Part shown: one piece after another, positions 38,479 to 46,459 of the stretch | Layout: the number at the start of each line of letters is the position of its first letter | Position numbering within the stretch: position 1 is the stretch's first letter | Assembly: GCF_000686885.1 (NCBI RefSeq) | Contig: NZ_JMLU01000004.1 | Location: 144,480 to 208,479 of the forward strand | Direction of reading: 5' to 3' | DNA length: 64,000 nt | Origin: Flavobacterium sasangense DSM 21067 | Lineage (GTDB): Bacteria > Bacteroidota > Bacteroidia > Flavobacteriales > Flavobacteriaceae | The notes under the pieces: model-generated | What the model was told of the DNA's origin: nothing | What the model saw: the letters and a program-made list of their open reading frames with translations, nothing else | The model's database searches: none | Program-made: the position numbers and the translations under genes

Positions 38479-39285
38479 ATGAATGAAACGCTAAAAAGAG
38501 CATTATCTGGAGCCGTTTATGTTGTATTACTTTTAGGCTGCATTTCTTATTCTAGGGAGGGTTTAGCAATTCTTTTTGGCGCATTTTTAGTCATTGGAGT
38601 TTACGAATTCTGTAAAATGTGTGGATTAAATTACTACATCAGTATTCCAATTGCTGCAGGCTCCTACTATTACTTATGGAACAAGAATTCTGACTTAAAC
38701 TTAAATACCGCTTTAACCACAATATCTATTGTAACTTCAATCAAATTGTTACTCTATTTATTTAATGCTAACAAGTCTAATTTTAAAATTTATACAAGAT
38801 ATTTCTTGTTGTTTGGTTATGTAATTCTTCCATTCATCTTAACAAATTATGTGGCAATGGGAGTTAAAGGTTATAATCCTAAAATTCTAATTTCTATCAT
38901 TGTTTTAATTTGGACTAACGATACCTTTGCCTACTTAGTTGGGAAAAACATCGGAAAGAACAAACTTTTCCCAAGTGTTTCTCCTAAAAAAACCATTGAA
39001 GGTTTTGCTGGTGGTTTGGTCTTTACCATTATTGGTGGTGTTTTATTAGCGAATTATTACATAATGGCTTCTACCCTATTTATTTGGATAGTCATTGCCG
39101 CTATTGTTAGTATTTTCAGCACGTTAGGCGATTTAATTGAATCTAAATTAAAACGCGTAGCTGGAATAAAAGACACTGGAAATATAATGCCTGGTCACGG
39201 AGGTATTCTAGATCGATTAGATAGTATTATATTTGTAATTCCATTTATTAATTTATTTTATTTAATTTTATACTATGTTTCATAA
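38479..39285 (+). CDS. cdsA: phosphatidate cytidylyltransferase
   Basis: A 268-residue integral membrane enzyme that makes CDP-diacylglycerol from phosphatidate and CTP. It has about eight transmembrane segments and the family signature in SPKKTIEGFAGGL and STLGDLIESKLKRVAGIKDT, ending KDTGNIMPGHGGILDRLDS. The frame opens at 38434, but ATG 38479 is just after the LUD stop and gives MNETLKRALSG, the family start. psd overlaps the last 11 bases, so phospholipid synthesis steps are translationally coupled. Confidence 0.96.
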   Translation: MNETLKRALSGAVYVVLLLGCISYSREGLAILFGAFLVIGVYEFCKMCGLNYYISIPIAAGSYYYLWNKNSDLNLNTALTTISIVTSIKLLLYLFNANKSNFKIYTRYFLLFGYVILPFILTNYVAMGVKGYNPKILISIIVLIWTNDTFAYLVGKNIGKNKLFPSVSPKKTIEGFAGGLVFTIIGGVLLANYYIMASTLFIWIVIAAIVSIFSTLGDLIESKLKRVAGIKDTGNIMPGHGGILDRLDSIIFVIPFINLFYLILYYVS

Positions 39286-39928
39286 AGAAGGCGCTAAAAT
39301 CATTTTCATTACACTGCTTATAGTAGTTGCTATTATTTTCTTAACCGATGCATTTGTTGATATAAATTGGTTACGAACACTTTTATACTTATTTGCATTA
39401 GTAATTTTAGTTTTAGTTTTACAATTCTTCAGAAACCCTACACGTGTTGCTGATAATAGTGACAATCACATTTTGGCTCCAGTAGATGGAAAAGTGGTAG
39501 TTATTGAAGAAGTATTTGAACCTGAATATTTCAAAGACAAACGTTTAATGGTTTCTATCTTTATGTCACCTATTAACGTGCATGTTACACGTTACTGTGT
39601 AAACGGAATCGTTAAATACAGCAAATATCATCCAGGAAAATATTTAGTAGCTTGGCATCCAAAAGCAAGTGAAGAAAACGAAAGAACTACTGTTGTTATT
39701 AATAATAGAGTTTATGGTGAAATTTTATACCGCCAAATTGCCGGTGCTTTAGCAAGACGTATTGTAAATTACGCTCAAGAAGGTATGCGTGTAGTTCAAG
39801 GTAAAGATGCAGGTTTCATCAAATTTGGTTCAAGAGTTGATATTTACTTACCATTAGGAACTGAAATCAACGTAAAACTAGGCGATAAAGCTATCGGAAA
39901 CAAAACCGTTATTAGTAAAAAAGCATAA
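39275..39928 (+). CDS. psd: phosphatidylserine decarboxylase (short form)
   Basis: A 217-residue pyruvoyl enzyme that makes phosphatidylethanolamine. The N-terminus has two hydrophobic helices (about 9-50). Then come LAPVDGKVVVIEEV, FMSPINVHVTRYCVNG, and the self-cleavage site FGSR at residue ~187-190, with the pyruvoyl group forming from Ser in KFGSRVDIYLPLG. The short form is normal for Bacteroidota. It overlaps cdsA by 11 bases. No pssA is present in the window. Confidence 0.95.
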   Translation: MFHKEGAKIIFITLLIVVAIIFLTDAFVDINWLRTLLYLFALVILVLVLQFFRNPTRVADNSDNHILAPVDGKVVVIEEVFEPEYFKDKRLMVSIFMSPINVHVTRYCVNGIVKYSKYHPGKYLVAWHPKASEENERTTVVINNRVYGEILYRQIAGALARRIVNYAQEGMRVVQGKDAGFIKFGSRVDIYLPLGTEINVKLGDKAIGNKTVISKKA

Positions 39929-39931
39929 AGA

Positions 39932-40213
39932 ATGAGCGAAAAGGATATCAATACTTTATTTGACGAAGCATTTGCTAACGCACAATTAATTCCACAAGAA
40001 TCAGTGCCCCAGGATATGCAACTAGTACTGTATGGTTTGTATAAACAAGCTACATCCGAAACTTCCAATCCTTTATTGTTTCAAAATCCACAAGATTTAA
40101 GAAATGCTTTCAAGTTAAATGCTTGGATGCAAGTGAAACATCTGAAACCAGATGATGCCAAAGCAGAATACATCAATATCATCAATCAATTACTGAAAGA
40201 ACGTAATTTATAA
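39932..40213 (+). CDS. acyl-CoA-binding protein
   Basis: A 93-residue four-helix ACBP. The signature LVLYGLYKQATSE and the helix-4 region LRNAFKLNAWMQVKHL with the binding Tyr/Lys/Trp residues are present. The family carries or buffers long-chain acyl-CoA esters in the cytoplasm. It begins 3 bases after psd in the phospholipid operon, a sensible setting. Length is typical. Confidence 0.92.
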   Translation: MSEKDINTLFDEAFANAQLIPQESVPQDMQLVLYGLYKQATSETSNPLLFQNPQDLRNAFKLNAWMQVKHLKPDDAKAEYINIINQLLKERNL

Positions 40214-40225
40214 TCCGCATTACAA

Positions 40226-40999
40226 ATGAAAAAGTCACTATTGATTTTGGCTTGTATATCATTTATGATGACGAGCTGTAGAAAAGAAAACGAACTTGAA
40301 GAAGTTAAAATTCCTGACCCAGAAGTAGAAACTAAAATTTCAGCTTTAGGAAATCCAGCTGATGTAAAAATTACAGAAGGTGGAATCTTTCAAATGCGCG
40401 GATTAAAATATGCCTACGATGACTTACAACCTCACATAGATGGTCGTACAATGGAAATTCATTATTCAAAACATCATTTAGGTTACGCAAACAAACTAAA
40501 TAAAGCCGTAATTGGTTCTGATTTAGAACTTAAAACTGTTGAAGACATTCTAAAAAACTTAGACGTTAACAATAAAGAAATCCGAAATAACGCCGGCGGT
40601 TACTACAACCATAATTTATTTTTCGAGATTTTAAACCCAAAAGGTGGTGGAACTCCTAAAGGCGCTTTAGCCGAAGCTATAACTACAGAATTAGGCTCGT
40701 TTGACAACTTACAAAAACAACTTACCGAAGCTGCAGCAGGGCAATTTGGAAGTGGTTGGGCATGGTTAGTAGTAACCCGTGACGGAAAATTAGCCGTGAC
40801 TAGCACCGCTAATCAAGATAATCCACTAATGCCAAACGCTGAAGTTAGAGGTACTCCCATTTTAGCCATTGATGTTTGGGAACACGCTTACTACTTACAC
40901 TATCAAAACAAACGTAATGAATATTTAACCGCTATTTTCAATGTAATCGATTGGAATGTTGTAAATATTAAATATGAAACGGCAGTAAGTAAGATTTAA
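40226..40999 (+). CDS. lipoprotein superoxide dismutase (Fe/Mn family)
   Basis: A 257-residue Fe/Mn-SOD with an added lipoprotein signal (LIACISFMMTSC) and about 38 residues of linker before the SOD fold. Metal-ligand regions are present: EIHYSKHHLGYANKLN, GGYYNHNLFFEIL, FGSGWAWLV and DVWEHAYYLHYQNKRNEYL. It should act in the envelope, like the lipoprotein glutathione peroxidase at 30672. It is the fifth gene of the operon that starts with the LUD protein, 12 bases after the ACBP gene. Which metal it uses cannot be decided here. Confidence 0.93.
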   Translation: MKKSLLILACISFMMTSCRKENELEEVKIPDPEVETKISALGNPADVKITEGGIFQMRGLKYAYDDLQPHIDGRTMEIHYSKHHLGYANKLNKAVIGSDLELKTVEDILKNLDVNNKEIRNNAGGYYNHNLFFEILNPKGGGTPKGALAEAITTELGSFDNLQKQLTEAAAGQFGSGWAWLVVTRDGKLAVTSTANQDNPLMPNAEVRGTPILAIDVWEHAYYLHYQNKRNEYLTAIFNVIDWNVVNIKYETAVSKI

Positions 41000-41012
41000 T
41001 TTTAAAACTAAA

Positions 41013-41531
41013 ATGTCTAATAAAGAAATTAAATATAAATTTTCTCCTTTCGCAGTAATTGTAGGTTTGATTGTTTTTCTTTTTCTTTTCACAATATTAG
41101 GAATTATATTAGTGTCACTATTGAGTGTAAAAGCATACTTAGCAGTTTTTTTTCTAGGATTTTTACTTTTCATAATATCTAACGAAGCTATTCCAAATCT
41201 TTTTCGATTTTCCAAACATTTAATCAAAAGTGAACCAGCACTTATCTTAACCGAAAAAGAATTAATTGATAATGTAAACAATGTGATTTATCCTTGGACA
41301 GATATAAAAAAAATAAAATATCAATTGAATTACCCTGCAAATTACATTTCAATTGAAGTCAAATCTCCATCCTTGTTTTTAAAAAAAGAAACAAATTCAT
41401 ATAAACGTTTGATTATGAAATTGAATGCTAAATATTTCAATGGAACTTTTTCTTTAAAACCTATGCTCATTAGTTGTAATAAAAGAGAACTTGTAGAAAA
41501 TTTATATCTTTATTTAAAACAAAACAGTTAA
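41013..41531 (+). CDS. hypothetical membrane protein (STM3941-like)
   Basis: A 172-residue protein with two hydrophobic helices (about 14-36 and 43-60), then a soluble domain LIKSEPALILTEKELIDN, VIYPWTDIKKIKYQL, which looks like a small PH-type beta domain as in STM3941/YcxB-like proteins. The function is unknown. It is the last gene of the LUD-cdsA-psd-ACBP-SOD run and is followed by a weak terminator at 41600-41626. Confidence 0.75.
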   Translation: MSNKEIKYKFSPFAVIVGLIVFLFLFTILGIILVSLLSVKAYLAVFFLGFLLFIISNEAIPNLFRFSKHLIKSEPALILTEKELIDNVNNVIYPWTDIKKIKYQLNYPANYISIEVKSPSLFLKKETNSYKRLIMKLNAKYFNGTFSLKPMLISCNKRELVENLYLYLKQNS

Positions 41532-41599
41532 ATTATCTACCAACTAAGCCGAGAGTATCACTAGTTAACGCAAACATAATTTATATATATCAAAATCAA

Positions 41600-41626
41600 G
41601 TTTAGCAAAAGCTAGACTTTTTTTTT
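41600..41626 (+). terminator. operon terminator
   Basis: GTTTAGC (41600-41606) pairs with GCTAGAC (41611-41617; one G-T pair) with loop AAAA and nine Ts. Confidence 0.7.
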
Positions 41627-41702
41627 ACAAAAAAGTAGCAAAAAAATGCGTTTTAGTAAAAATATGCAGAAAAACTACAGCAAGCACTCCAATAAAACCT
41701 CT

Positions 41703-41926
41703 TAATTTTGATCTATCTAAATTTGAATGCTTTCAAAACTGCATTCCTTACTTAAGTTTTGAAATGTTAGTGGTAATTTAAGGGGTTAAAGTATGTCACT
41801 AACAATCTTTGCAACGATGAAAAATTGATTGCAAAAAACAAAGTACTAAAATTTGATAATTTAGGGGTAAATTATCCTAGTTAGTACAACAAAAAATCCC
41901 AATCTTTCGATTGGGATTTCTTTTTC
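41703..41926 (+). ncRNA. candidate structured small RNA (about 210 nt)
   Basis: The 411-base gap 41532-41942 holds no gene but carries a promoter-like TAATTTTG (41703-41710) and then five successive hairpins. They are: TTTCAAAACT/AGTTTTGAAA (41731-41740/41755-41764); GTTAGTG/CACTAAC (41766-41772/41797-41803) enclosing TTTAA-GGGG-TTAAA; TTTGCAA/TTGCAAA (41808-41814/41830-41836); GTACTAA/TTAGTAC (41844-41850/41882-41888) enclosing a perfect GATAATTTA-GGGG-TAAATTATC; and the terminator stem 41895-41905/41910-41920. Two hairpins share the same GGGG-capped design. No known RNA family was recognised. The strand is inferred from the promoter. Confidence 0.5.
41893..41926. terminator. strong bidirectional terminator
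   Basis: AAATCCCAATC (41895-41905), loop TTTC, GATTGGGATTT (41910-41920), with A-run before and T-run after. It serves the candidate RNA and the minus-strand regulator gene. Nearly the same stem recurs at 43510-43537. Confidence 0.9.
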
Positions 41927-41942
41927 TAAAAACGCAATATTT

Positions 41943-42821
41943 TTATTCTCTAATCTCAAGCTTATACCCTTTTCCACGAATAACTACAATATTAATATTC
42001 GGGTCAAGCTCTAGTTTTTTTCTAAGTTTTGATATGAACATGTCTAAACTACGTCCTACAATAACGCCTTCGTCTTCCCAAATCTCTTTTTGTAATCGGC
42101 TTCTTTCTATTGTTTCGTTAGGCGATGAGGCAAAAATGAGCAATAAACGTGTTTCTGTTGCTGTTAAATCTATGGTTTCTTTATTAATTTCTAGTTGACG
42201 CTTTTGTGCATCAAACACCACTGAACCAAAAGTAAACAGTTTATTATTATCAATTTTAGGTAATTGTTTCTTATGTTTAAATTTCCAAAAAACAAATCCA
42301 ATCAATAGTAAAAACGATAAACCTCCTAAATAATATTTATAATTTGTTGTAACTATATCGTTTGGTTTAAATTTGATATTTATCTTGTAACAAGCAATAG
42401 GTTGTTTTCTTCCAACACAGGCTAAAATATCTTCTTTTTTGTTTTTGGAAATAGCATATCCATAAGTTACACTCGAATTTGCACAATTAATTACATTTAC
42501 AACATAATCGGTTACTTGATAATCTTTAATAAGTAAACGTTTGGTAGTATTTACTATTGAATCGGTTACAAATGAAAATTCTTTCTCAAAACTAATTTGG
42601 TATTCATTTTCAGCTATCTTTTTTATCGGAAGCACTCTCGAAGTACTATCTCCCGATTGCAAAAGTATTTCATGTCCAATTCTACGCAATAAAACTTCTC
42701 TTCTGGAAAGATCAAAATCGTTAGCATTATTAACAAAGAAAACCAATGAAATTAACACCAGTAATAGCAATGCAATTATATATTTAGTTTTCCCAAAAAG
42801 GAGTTTTTGTCTACTATTCAT
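41943..42821 (-). CDS. membrane-anchored winged-helix regulator (OmpR/PhoB-type DNA-binding domain)
   Basis: A 292-residue one-component regulator with reversed ToxR-like layout. It has an N-terminal transmembrane helix (YIIALLLLVLISLVFFVNN, about 14-32), a periplasmic sensor of about 130 residues with two cysteines (INCANSS, LACVGRKQPIAC), a second helix (YYLGGLSFLLLIGFVFWKF, about 165-183), and a C-terminal winged-helix domain (TFGSVVFDAQKRQL, DLTATETRLLLIFAS, RSLDMFISKLRKKLELDPN, VIRGKGYKLE). It has no receiver or kinase domain. It diverges from an exported-protein gene, its likely target. Confidence 0.88.
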   Translation of the reverse strand: MNSRQKLLFGKTKYIIALLLLVLISLVFFVNNANDFDLSRREVLLRRIGHEILLQSGDSTSRVLPIKKIAENEYQISFEKEFSFVTDSIVNTTKRLLIKDYQVTDYVVNVINCANSSVTYGYAISKNKKEDILACVGRKQPIACYKINIKFKPNDIVTTNYKYYLGGLSFLLLIGFVFWKFKHKKQLPKIDNNKLFTFGSVVFDAQKRQLEINKETIDLTATETRLLLIFASSPNETIERSRLQKEIWEDEGVIVGRSLDMFISKLRKKLELDPNINIVVIRGKGYKLEIRE

Positions 42822-42836
42822 AGTGTCAATTAATTA

Positions 42837-42863
42837 TTTACAAAGTTTACATTTTTATTTACA
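42837..42863. promoter_or_regulatory. three TTTACA direct repeats in the divergent promoter
   Basis: TTTACA at 42837-42842, 42846-42851 and 42858-42863 (offsets 9 and 12) lies between the divergent start codons. PhoB/OmpR-type winged-helix proteins bind direct repeats of about this spacing, so this is a possible site for the neighbouring regulator. It is a weak call in AT-rich DNA. Confidence 0.3.
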
Positions 42864-42930
42864 ATCCCAATCGTTCTAACAAAAAATTATGAATGTAAAT
42901 TCGTTTAATCAATTTAAAAAAGTGAAAATT

Positions 42931-43491
42931 ATGAAAAAAACAATTTATGTTCTAATCTTTTCATTGGTTGTGATAAGTGGATTTGTATTTAGCTTTTCAA
43001 CTTTTGCCAATGGCTTACATGTTAATCGTGAAATTAAAAACGACACTAAAATTTCTTCAAAACCGTTATCCAATTTAGAGAAAAGAAAAAAATGGGAAGC
43101 TTCACCAGATGGCATAAAATTTAGCGAATGGAAAGATTCTCCCGAAGGTAAAAAAGTACAAGCAAGTTACGAGAAGATAAAAAACGAAATAAATGCTTAT
43201 GCTGAAATGGAAGCCTTGGTAACTTCGGTGAATTTTCAATTTCCAACCACAAACCCATCAAGTCCTAAATGGCTAGTTGTGAAGATTAATGGAGAAGATT
43301 ACATGATGCAATTTATTCCGAATGATTTTGAAAAATTGAATAGCCTAAAAGTTAACGACAAAATAATTATCAAAAGCCGAAGCGCTGGTTTTTCAAACAA
43401 TCATCCTTATTTGATTTTATCAAGCGACTATATCGAACACAACAATAAAGTACTTTTTGAACGCGATTTAAGTAAGAATGATGGTTGTTAA
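42931..43491 (+). CDS. hypothetical exported protein next to the membrane regulator
   Basis: A 186-residue protein with signal peptide (KTIYVLIFSLVVISGFVFSF). The mature part has a Lys-rich helical region (LEKRKKWEASPDGIKFSEWK, and KVQASYEKIKNEINAYAE) followed by a beta-rich domain (WLVVKINGEDYMMQFIPND, KVNDKIIIKSRSAG). ATG 42931 is chosen over 42889 because it starts the signal peptide. The family was not recognised. It diverges from the membrane winged-helix gene and may be regulated by it or be its ligand. A strong terminator follows. Confidence 0.7.
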   Translation: MKKTIYVLIFSLVVISGFVFSFSTFANGLHVNREIKNDTKISSKPLSNLEKRKKWEASPDGIKFSEWKDSPEGKKVQASYEKIKNEINAYAEMEALVTSVNFQFPTTNPSSPKWLVVKINGEDYMMQFIPNDFEKLNSLKVNDKIIIKSRSAGFSNNHPYLILSSDYIEHNNKVLFERDLSKNDGC

Positions 43492-43509
43492 GAATTGAGA
43501 AACAATAAA

Positions 43510-43544
43510 GAAATCCCAATCAAATGATTGGGATTTCTTTTTTT
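43510..43544. terminator. bidirectional terminator, near-copy of 41893
   Basis: GAAATCCCAATC (43510-43521), loop AAAT, GATTGGGATTTC (43526-43537), then Ts. It lies between convergent genes. The stem matches the terminator at 41893-41926. Confidence 0.9.
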
Positions 43545-43545
43545 A

Positions 43546-45732
43546 TTATTTCGTAAATAACAATTCTCTATATTTTGTTAGTGTCCAAAGTTCGTCATCT
43601 ACTAACAATTCTAATTTGTCAGCGTGGTAACGAATTTCTTCGAAATATGGTTTTACTTTATCACAATAAGCGTCTGCCATTTTTTCTGTGCTCGTTAAGG
43701 CGTTTGCTTTTTTACGTTCTTCGGTCATTTTTTCAACTTTCGTGTTGATACCTTCAATGTGTTCTGAAATTTCTTTGATTAACGAAATTTGTTCTTTAGC
43801 GATTTTCTCAAAGTCTTTTCCGAAAATTTCTTTTAATCCTTTTACGTTTTCAATTAACACATTTTGGTAACGAATAGCCGTTGGAACTACATGATTACGA
43901 GCGATATCACCTAAAACTCGACCTTCGATTTGGATTTTTTTCACGTATTCTTCTAATTCAATTTCGTAACGTGATTCTACCTCAACATGATTCATTACGC
44001 CCATTTCTCCAAACAATTCAATTGCTTTTTTAGAAACTTTCGCTTTTAATGCTTGTGGAGTTGTTTTGTGATTACTTAAACCGCGTTTTTTAGCTTCTTT
44101 TTCCCAAGCATCGCTATAACCATCACCTTCAAAAAGGATAGTTTTCGTTTGCTTGATGTATTCTCTCAATACATTGAAAATTGCTTCGTCTTTCTTTAAA
44201 TCTTTTTTCTCGATTAAAGCATCTACTTCAATTTTGAAATCTTTTAATTGTTTTGCAACAATTGTATTTAAAGTCGTCATAGAAACCGCACAGTTTGCCG
44301 AAGAACCAACGGCTCTAAACTCGAATTTGTTCCCTGTGAAAGCAAATGGCGATGTTCTGTTTCTATCGGTATTGTCTAATAAAACGTCTGGTAATTTACC
44401 TACTACGTTTAATTTTAAATCGGTTTTTTCTTCTGGAGATAATTTCCCTTGAGAAACTCCTTCTAATTCCGCCAATACCTTAGTCAATTGTTGACCGATG
44501 AAAACCGAAATAATTGCTGGTGGCGCTTCATTAGCTCCTAAACGGTGGTCGTTACTAGCTGATGCAATTGACGCTCTTAATAATTCTTCGTTATCATGAA
44601 CTGCTTTAATCGTATTGATGAAAAACGTTAAGAATTGTAAGTTACTCATCGGAGTTTTTCCAGGAGATAACAAGTTAATTCCAGTATCAGTAGCTAAAGA
44701 CCAGTTGTTGTGTTTACCTGAACCATTAACTCCTTTGAATGGTTTTTCATGGAATAACACTTTAAAATCGTGACGCTCAGCCACTTTTTGCATTACGTCC
44801 ATTAATAACGAGTTATGGTCTACCGCTAAATTCGTTTCTTCAAAAATTGGTGCCAACTCAAATTGGTTAGGCGCTACCTCATTGTGACGTGTTTTAACTG
44901 GAATTCCTAATAACATACATTCGTTTTCTAAATCACGCATATACGTTAAAACTCTAGTAGGAATCGAACCAAAATAATGGTCATCTAATTGTTGTCCTTT
45001 TGCTGCAGTGTGACCTAATAACGTTCTTCCTGTAGCTAATAAGTCAGGTCTTGACGCAGCTAAAGCGCTGTCTACCAAGAAATATTCTTGTTCCCAACCT
45101 AAAGTTGGTGTTACTCTTTTTACGTTTTTATCGAAATATCTTGCAACGTCAATCGCAGCTGAATCGATAGCATGTAACGCTCTTAATAAAGGCGTTTTGT
45201 TATCTAATGCTTCACCTGTATAAGAAACAAAAACTGTTGGGATACATAAAGTTGTTCCAAAGATAAAAGCTGGCGATGTTGGATCCCAAGCGGTATATCC
45301 TCTTGCTTCAAATGTATTACGAATTCCTCCATTTGGAAAAGAAGACGCATCTGGTTCTTGTTGTACCAATTGACTTCCGCCAAATTTTTCTACTGGATCA
45401 CTTCCATCAGGAAATGTTTCGAAGAAAGCATCGTGCTTTTCCGCAGTGGTTCCAGTTAATGGTTGAAACCAGTGCGTGTAATGAGTTACTCCTTTTGATA
45501 ATGCCCACTCTTTCATTCCCAATGCAATATAATCGGCAATTTTTCGGTCGATTTTTACTCCTTCAGCAGCAGCTTTAACAGCTTTGTAAGCCTCTGGTGT
45601 TAAAAACTGTCGCATCGCTTTATCTCCAAAAACATTACTACCAAAAATAGCTGATTTTCTATCCAATTCCTCTACGTGAACTGGTTTTCTGTCGGTTGCT
45701 TTTCTTAAAGCTTGAAAACGAAATGTTGACAT
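43546..45732 (-). CDS. glnN: glutamine synthetase, type III
   Basis: A 728-residue GSIII that makes glutamine from glutamate, ammonia and ATP. Type III is identified by length and by segments absent from type I: HYTHWFQPLTGTTAEKHDAF, GGSQLVQQEPDASSFPNGGI, GWEQEYFLVD, EVAPNQFELAPIFEETNLAV, FHEKPFKGVNGSGKHNNWSL, and the active-site region LLDNTDRNRTSPFAFTG. This class is common in Bacteroidota. A promoter lies at 45773-45805, and a perfect inverted repeat is just upstream. The gene converges on the exported-protein gene. Confidence 0.97.
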   Translation of the reverse strand: MSTFRFQALRKATDRKPVHVEELDRKSAIFGSNVFGDKAMRQFLTPEAYKAVKAAAEGVKIDRKIADYIALGMKEWALSKGVTHYTHWFQPLTGTTAEKHDAFFETFPDGSDPVEKFGGSQLVQQEPDASSFPNGGIRNTFEARGYTAWDPTSPAFIFGTTLCIPTVFVSYTGEALDNKTPLLRALHAIDSAAIDVARYFDKNVKRVTPTLGWEQEYFLVDSALAASRPDLLATGRTLLGHTAAKGQQLDDHYFGSIPTRVLTYMRDLENECMLLGIPVKTRHNEVAPNQFELAPIFEETNLAVDHNSLLMDVMQKVAERHDFKVLFHEKPFKGVNGSGKHNNWSLATDTGINLLSPGKTPMSNLQFLTFFINTIKAVHDNEELLRASIASASNDHRLGANEAPPAIISVFIGQQLTKVLAELEGVSQGKLSPEEKTDLKLNVVGKLPDVLLDNTDRNRTSPFAFTGNKFEFRAVGSSANCAVSMTTLNTIVAKQLKDFKIEVDALIEKKDLKKDEAIFNVLREYIKQTKTILFEGDGYSDAWEKEAKKRGLSNHKTTPQALKAKVSKKAIELFGEMGVMNHVEVESRYEIELEEYVKKIQIEGRVLGDIARNHVVPTAIRYQNVLIENVKGLKEIFGKDFEKIAKEQISLIKEISEHIEGINTKVEKMTEERKKANALTSTEKMADAYCDKVKPYFEEIRYHADKLELLVDDELWTLTKYRELLFTK

Positions 45733-45772
45733 AAGTTGTGTGTGTTTAAAGTTATACCCTTGAAAAGTTATG

Positions 45773-45805
45773 CAAATATATGAATTTTTTAAATAATTTT
45801 ACAAA
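45773..45805 (-). promoter_or_regulatory. glnN promoter
   Basis: TATATTTG (45773-45780, reverse strand) with TTTG (45802-45805) about 21 bases away as the -33 element. Confidence 0.55.
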
Positions 45806-45806
45806 G

Positions 45807-45827
45807 ACCCCTATTTTTTTTAGGGGT
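45807..45827. promoter_or_regulatory. perfect inverted repeat abutting the glnN promoter
   Basis: ACCCCTA (45807-45813) and TAGGGGT (45821-45827), separated by seven Ts. It sits immediately upstream of the glnN -33 element and 29 bases before the divergent DUF1543 gene. GC-rich arms in an AT-rich gap and the position suggest an operator. Confidence 0.5.
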
Positions 45828-45855
45828 AAAAATATTTTTTTATTACTTTTACATT

Positions 45856-46419
45856 ATGAAAACATCAAATTTACACATAATTATGTTGGGTTGCACCCCA
45901 AAAGGACGCTTTACCGAACAACACGATATCTTTTTTGGTATTGGAAGTAGTTTAAAAGAATTAATTCCAGACATGAAAGATTTTTGGCCTGAAGCTAAAG
46001 GAAGAATCCATATCGATGCTTGGCAAAAAGTAACTTCTGTTGATGGATTTGCAATTGAAATAGTTTCTAATAAGGACAAATTAGAACAAGAAGAGCAATT
46101 ATTCTTTTTAAACCTGGGCGGTTATAAAGAAGGCGAATTTGAAGAATATCATTATAAAGTATTAGTTGTCGCCAAAACAAAAGCGGAAGCCATTAAAAAA
46201 GCCAAACAAACTACTTTCTATAAACATTATGGTTTCAAAGGAGCCGAATCGCACATTGATGATAAATATGGAGTTGATGTTGATGATATTCATAATATTG
46301 AAGATATTCTTTCAGAAAAATTTAAATCACAGTATCGTTTGAAAATAACAAAAACCAATGTAATTTCAGAAGATGAAAAACACATTGGCTATTTAAAGTT
46401 GGATAAAATATCAGTATAA
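45856..46419 (+). CDS. DUF1543-containing protein
   Basis: A 187-residue protein with the DUF1543 pattern: HIIMLGCTPKGRFTEQHDIF, IHIDAWQKVTSVDGF, and LFFLNLGGYKEGEFEEYHYK near the middle. The second half, VLVVAKTKAEAIKKAKQTTF, YKHYGFKGAESHIDDKYGVD, repeats the same theme. No membrane segment. Function unknown. It is divergent from glnN, with the inverted repeat at 45807-45827 in between, and ends at a terminator. Confidence 0.8.
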   Translation: MKTSNLHIIMLGCTPKGRFTEQHDIFFGIGSSLKELIPDMKDFWPEAKGRIHIDAWQKVTSVDGFAIEIVSNKDKLEQEEQLFFLNLGGYKEGEFEEYHYKVLVVAKTKAEAIKKAKQTTFYKHYGFKGAESHIDDKYGVDVDDIHNIEDILSEKFKSQYRLKITKTNVISEDEKHIGYLKLDKISV

Positions 46420-46421
46420 AA

Positions 46422-46455
46422 AAAGAGCTATCGGAATGGGATAGCTCTTTATATT
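46422..46455 (+). terminator. terminator after DUF1543
   Basis: AAAGAGCTATC (46422-46432) pairs with GATAGCTCTTT (46440-46450) across a 7-base loop. The tail is only moderately T-rich. Confidence 0.75.
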
Positions 46456-46459
46456 TATT

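Noticed and set aside
41766..41888. Transposon terminal repeats
   Set aside because: No transposase frame lies between the inverted repeats and they are only tens of bases apart.
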